The position numbers were made by a program, and so were the translations under genes. A stretch of 64,000 bases of DNA from Lutraria lutraria (lineage: Eukaryota > Mollusca > Bivalvia > Venerida > Mactridae), in NCBI GenBank assembly GCA_964023205.1, contig OZ026834.1, positions 47,797,029 through 47,861,028 on the forward strand, given 5' to 3'. Under the pieces are notes generated by a model that was not told where the DNA came from, did not search any database, and saw nothing but the letters and a program-made list of their open reading frames with translations. Below, in pieces: positions 59,981 through 64,000 of the stretch. Every line of letters starts with the position of its first letter. Positions within the stretch are counted from its first letter, which is position 1.

Positions 59981-61438
59981 TTAAATGTTCAGGTCCTGTT
60001 TATCAACTTTCTTATTGTTCATATCATGTAAATGATCCAATTTTACCTTTTTCAATACATAGTATGCTAAAAGTAGAAGAAAATTAATTAAACCAAGTCC
60101 AGCCATTAAAAGGAAGACAAAACCATGCATGAAGGTGTAAGTCTCTGCATATATCTCATTTGTTATCACAGTTGAAGTGATACTGCTTATAACTTCAATG
60201 GCCGCAACACTAGAGAACATGGCCCCTTGTTTATCTGGGTCTGTGATGACTGACATTATGCCACGAATTAATGGAATCATCAGAAAAGATAAAATACCAC
60301 TAACAGGTACCATATATATCATAAGGTCTGTTGTAGCTAGTCCTTCTATGATGTAAGAAGCCATGTTTGAAATAGTCCCTAGTACGGCAATAGCTTCATT
60401 TGATATGCAATATTGCATAAGTTTCAATGAAATCATGCCAACAACTCCCTGGGCTGCATGTCTTGCTGTTAAAAATGTCCCAATTTGTGAAGGTCCCCAG
60501 CAGAATGGTAAACCTAGAAAATACAGTACCTCCAAGGAAGAACGATTCCCAGAACTCAGTATGGCCATACAAATGGAAAGAATAAGGAGAATATAACTCA
60601 AACGTTTGCCTTTGAACTCAGGACTGACATAGAATTGAAACATTTTTTGCAATGTCACTAAAATTGTCTTTGCTGGTGTCCTTTCGTTCTTATGCAGACT
60701 TTCTGGTACCAGAAAAATGTAAATAAATGCTCCTAGCAATGCTATTGCAGTGCAAATAAATGCTGCATTTGTATATCCAAGATTTAGTGTTTCCACTAAA
60801 TACCCTGACAATGTGCCAGTAATAACAGATGATATTAAAGTTATTGTCTCTAGGCCTACTATTCCAAGAACTCGAATATGTTGATCTTTGGTTAAGTCTG
60901 CCACATATGAAAAACAGGCTGCAAAAAGTGCATATGAACTCCCTATGACTCCATCTAGTACATAGGCACCCATTACATACCACAATGAGGCATTGAAGTA
61001 GATTACTACTGATATGGCACAATATTTTATACATAATCCGATTGCTGAGAGAATTATTATGACTTTCCGTCCGTACGTGTCTGTGTATGTATTTAAAATC
61101 ATATTCATGAAGAACATCGGCACATGCTGTGCAACATTGAAGTAAATGAGCCAGTGTGCTGATTCTTGCTGTACAATCGTATAATTCTTATATGCTGAGT
61201 CAGACTTGTTGGTGATTCCACAAGCTGTAGAATTGCTTTTTGTTTTGGTTAGATGTGGAAAATGCTCAGACTGCACTTTGTATTGTACCCATTCATTCAA
61301 TGCATATATAAAAGTTCCACCTCCGGTGAGTAATATAAGTGTTGCAACTGACAAAACTATGAACTTCCATAGCAACAACTTTGTCCCATTTTCTACTTTG
61401 TCCTTATTCTGTATCAACTTTTCCTTTTCAGAATCCAT
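59981..61438 (-). CDS. SLC46-like proton-coupled solute carrier (MFS)
   Basis: Uninterrupted 485-residue membrane transporter of the major facilitator superfamily, most like SLC46 (SLC46A1 is the proton-coupled folate transporter; relatives carry other solutes). About 12 hydrophobic segments. The first is near residues 24-46, followed by a large extracellular loop with three N-glycosylation sequons (N69, N77, N85). The MFS loop 2-3 signature reads TDTYGRKV at 119-126. A cytoplasmic loop near 245-280 (PESLHKNERTPAK) separates the two halves, and the C-terminus is hydrophilic (KKVKLDHLHDMNNKKVDKQ). Length fits the family (about 450-490). The start is the first ATG of the frame. Intronless, antisense to AATF and probably inside one of its introns. 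Substrate cannot be inferred. Confidence 0.88.
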   Translation of the reverse strand: MDSEKEKLIQNKDKVENGTKLLLWKFIVLSVATLILLTGGGTFIYALNEWVQYKVQSEHFPHLTKTKSNSTACGITNKSDSAYKNYTIVQQESAHWLIYFNVAQHVPMFFMNMILNTYTDTYGRKVIIILSAIGLCIKYCAISVVIYFNASLWYVMGAYVLDGVIGSSYALFAACFSYVADLTKDQHIRVLGIVGLETITLISSVITGTLSGYLVETLNLGYTNAAFICTAIALLGAFIYIFLVPESLHKNERTPAKTILVTLQKMFQFYVSPEFKGKRLSYILLILSICMAILSSGNRSSLEVLYFLGLPFCWGPSQIGTFLTARHAAQGVVGMISLKLMQYCISNEAIAVLGTISNMASYIIEGLATTDLMIYMVPVSGILSFLMIPLIRGIMSVITDPDKQGAMFSSVAAIEVISSITSTVITNEIYAETYTFMHGFVFLLMAGLGLINFLLLLAYYVLKKVKLDHLHDMNNKKVDKQDLNI

Positions 61439-61441
61439 TTT

Positions 61442-61955
61442 GCACTCAGTCCTTCACATTCAAAATAATTATATTTGTCCCAATTATTGCATTTTTTACC
61501 ATCTGAATTTGAGTCTGCACAGTTTTTTTTTATTAAATAGTCCTGGTTAAGTTATGTAATTATTTGTTACTATAACTACAAATTTTAAACTACAGGTAAG
61601 TTAAACTTTTCCTCTTTGCTCTAAATGTGATGTAAAAAAGGATAGATAACAATGTTGATAGCTGTAAATTGTTATCTCACTACTAGTATACCCATTAGGT
61701 CATTCATAAGGAAAGTTGACCAACTTGAACTTGTCTGATTTCATTTTCTCTGGCTAGAATTTTACATTTCTATAAAGTCTTTAAATCAGTATTAACTCAG
61801 CAGTCTGTGAAATTAGCTTGTATATAGAGTATAGAGGAAAACACTCACTTTTGATAATTCGGTAGTTCCAAATCCTAAATTCACAGACTGACTCAGTGGA
61901 CAGGAGGAAAGTCAAGCTTGGACTTCTGGTGTTTTGTTTGGCATGATTTTTATAA
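61442..61955. other. Upstream region of the SLC46-like gene
   Basis: 5' flank of the minus-strand transporter; should hold its promoter and possibly a 5' UTR intron, but no motif is decisive. Confidence 0.35.
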
Positions 61956-61960
61956 AGATG

Positions 61961-62372
61961 CTGGGGCATAATAATAATTATAGTGATTGTCCTGTCCGAC
62001 CGTCCGTCCGTACAAGGTTAAGTAGATTTTACCATTTCGTCTAGCACCAATACCGCTTGCTAGAACGCTTTGATACTTACATAGTTTTTGTGTATGATCA
62101 TTCGCAATCCACCCGTATCAAGAAATCCTACTTTGACCTTGACTTTATTTGGACTTGATTCTGTACCAGGTTAAGTAGATTTTACCGTTTCGTCTAGCAC
62201 CAATACTGCTTGCTAGAACATTTTCATACTTCTACAATTGTTGCTTTTGACCATTCTCAATCCACCCATAATTATCAAATATCGACTTTGACCTTGACAT
62301 TGTTCAAATGAGCTATTGCTTCACAAGCATGCCACCGGGGGCATACGCGTTTATTGAATGCAGCATCTTGTT
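61961..62372. repeat. Dispersed TGCCCC-type element, uninterrupted copy
   Basis: Starts near GGGGCATAATAATAATTA, contains two units with TTTACCATTTCGTCTAGCAC and ends GGGGGCATACGCGTTTATTG AATGCAGCATCTTGTT. Provides the empty-site counterpart for 54470-57050. Confidence 0.7.
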
Positions 62373-62414
62373 AATAGTAACATTTTATACTGCAAACAAC
62401 TAGAATAAATTCAA

Positions 62415-62590
62415 TTGACAATTGTCAATTGGTACCTCCAAATTAAATTCACCCTGTGCGTAAAGGCCTTTCAATTAAAACCTTTCATTGATTATTTAGA
62501 ACAAAATGACCATCAAATAAAGGTAATCTGTCAATGAAGGCCACATTTTGTCATTCCCAAGGGTGGCTGCTAACAAAGGTTTGGCTGTGT
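62415..62590. mobile_element. MITE, CAGTCAAACCTGTG family, copy 4
   Basis: Interior TTGATTATTTAGAACAAAATG and right end AGGGTGGCTGCTAACAAAGG match the family; the left end is degenerate. Confidence 0.55.
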
Positions 62591-62887
62591 ATGTGTAACA
62601 AGGGCTCTGTTATAGTACTTGGTCCGGTTTCATTTACATGTCTTGTCTAAGATTATGGTTTTTAAACCTTAACATCTTACTGACCCATGTTTGAAATAAA
62701 AAGTGTTGCATGCTATAGGTCTGAGAGCTGTTATCAACTGTTAGATATGAATGTCTGAAAAGTATAATTAGCATCAGCATTCAGCAAGATATGTAAGTTT
62801 ATAAACTGCTATATGTTTGTCTCTGTCTGTATGGAACACGCCCCTGGTTGGTAACCTTAGAGCACTGGATAGGTAAGACCCACCTCC

Positions 62888-63122
62888 ATGGTCAAGTGAT
62901 TAAGGTAGCTGACTTCAATCACTGTAACCTCTTACTGATAGAGGGTCTTGGGTTCGAGCTCTGCTACCGACCATGTTTCTTTATGTGAGAAAGTAGGCAG
63001 TTACATGTACTTACGGAGGATGGGAGTCTAGTACTGGTTCTTCCTAGGAACGTAGGTTAGGTGAACTGTTTGCCTCATATGACTCTGATTGTTGAAAAGG
63101 GGCGTAAAACTCAAATAAACAA
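62888..63122 (+). mobile_element. tRNA-derived SINE, second full-looking copy
   Basis: A box TGGTCAAGTGATTAAGG, B box GGGTTCGAGCTC, body GGAGTCTAGTACTGGTTCTT, tail ACTCAAATAAACAAACAAAC. Same family as 51063-51294. Confidence 0.82.
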
Positions 63123-63134
63123 ACAAACTAACAA

Positions 63135-63765
63135 ACAAACTAGGTAAATTCTCTGTAGTTCATAACAATGGAAAGTAAGATTCATGTATTGAAAATGATA
63201 TTGTTAGGAATATTTTCTTCCTACATGAAATCTAGTAGGTAGATGAATACGCTGTCATTCTGTCACAACCATGCTGAGGATTGTTAATTACTGCATTGAA
63301 TATGAATTAAAATTATTTCTTTGTTTACTTTTTGTTGTATTATTTTGATGAGATTTGAACATGCATGAAATAGGTCAAAAGTCAGTTATTACATGCAGAT
63401 AGCTTACCTACACCTACTTTACAGCCAGTTTATAATCTAAAAATGATTAGAGTTGAACTGCACTTAACCATGTTTCTGTTATCAGAATTTTATACTCAGT
63501 TATTATCACATGCTAGTCATCCATTGTGGAGTTAAAGGGTATGAATTGAAGTAATAATTGAAGCAGAGATAGCCGACATTTATTAAAATAATATGGTTCA
63601 TATGATCATTATGAGATAACAATGAATTATGCTGTATAACAATTTACAATGTAGCTTAACAATTTGAAATAAAATTTTATTTTACTAAGTGATTTTAAAT
63701 GTACAGTATTACAGACCACTTGGTACAATTGGCGGAATCATTCCCTGTAGTATAGCTGGTCATTA
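63135..63765. other. Intronic stretch without recognised features
   Basis: AT-rich sequence, no coding similarity and no further AATF exon seen. Confidence 0.4.
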
Positions 63766-63769
63766 AACG

Positions 63770-64000
63770 TATGTAACCCCTGTATGTAACTGAAAATCCC
63801 TCTTGGGTTTAAAATATCATAAGCCCAAAAAATCTCCCTTGGGACAACAAATATCTTAAGCACTGAAAAAATCCCTCTTGGGTCTACAAATATCATAAGC
63901 ACTGAAAATTTCTCTTGGAATTACAAATATCATAAGCCCAGAAAATCCCTTTTGGGTCTACAAATATCATAAGCACTGAAAATTTCTCTTGGAATTACAA
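63770..64000. repeat. ~39-bp tandem repeat running off the right edge
   Basis: Alternating units with ATATCATAAGCCC/ATATCATAAGCACTGAAAA and CCCTCTTGGGTCTACAA/TCTCTTGGAATTACAA, giving a two-unit periodicity of about 80 bp. Copy number unknown because it is cut by the window end. Confidence 0.85.

Noticed and set aside
57230..64000. Further AATF exons in the window
   Set aside because: I looked for the Lys/Arg-rich TRAUB segment with splice borders on the plus strand and found none; the rest is taken to lie beyond 64000.

Overview
The window looks like AT-rich nuclear DNA from an invertebrate animal, most likely a bivalve mollusc. It has spliced eukaryotic genes with long introns, many minisatellites, tRNA-derived SINEs, many small TA-flanked MITEs, and ~1 kb dispersed elements with internal tandem units and terminal hairpins, like those described from bivalves. 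The phylum is inferred from gene content and repeat style, not from a search.

Two host genes run left to right. (1) A DASH-type cryptochrome/photolyase (CRY-DASH) has 11 recognisable exons from 1617 to 30555. All exon phases agree and only about the first 25-30 residues are off the left edge. (2) AATF (Che-1/Traube, the Bfr2 ribosome-biogenesis family) starts at 37378. Nine exons run to 57229, and its C-terminal TRAUB part lies beyond the right edge. Each host gene carries a minus-strand gene with its long ORF in one exon inside an intron: a zDHHC palmitoyltransferase (4194-5147) inside CRY-DASH, and an SLC46-like MFS transporter (59981-61438) that is probably inside AATF.

The rest is mostly repeats. 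Intron 1 of CRY-DASH holds a dispersed repeat at the left edge, a 2.4 kb array of a 36-bp unit, a 1.1 kb hairpin-ended element and MITEs. The intron at 19456-26038 holds a 5'-truncated LINE with another element in its 3' UTR, then a four-deep nest of DNA transposons around a broken mariner. At 28061-29405 the 3' splice site plus the first part of a CRY-DASH exon is repeated 16 times in 84-bp units, giving 15 upstream decoy acceptors. Between the two host genes are a 57-bp array, a Tc1-like element whose coding region is reduced to an HTH plus the C-terminal tail, and a 28/34-bp array. AATF introns hold a possible PIF/Harbinger-type element, two hAT-like elements with perfect 8-bp target duplications, a 45-bp array, and a CpG-rich TIR element with a TTAA-flanked element inside it.

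The observation I rate most interesting is the amplified intron/exon boundary in CRY-DASH. Similar shorter duplications of sequence just upstream of a 3' splice site occur twice more in the same gene, each flanking inserted transposon sequence. No RNA gene, CRISPR array or operon-like structure is supported.
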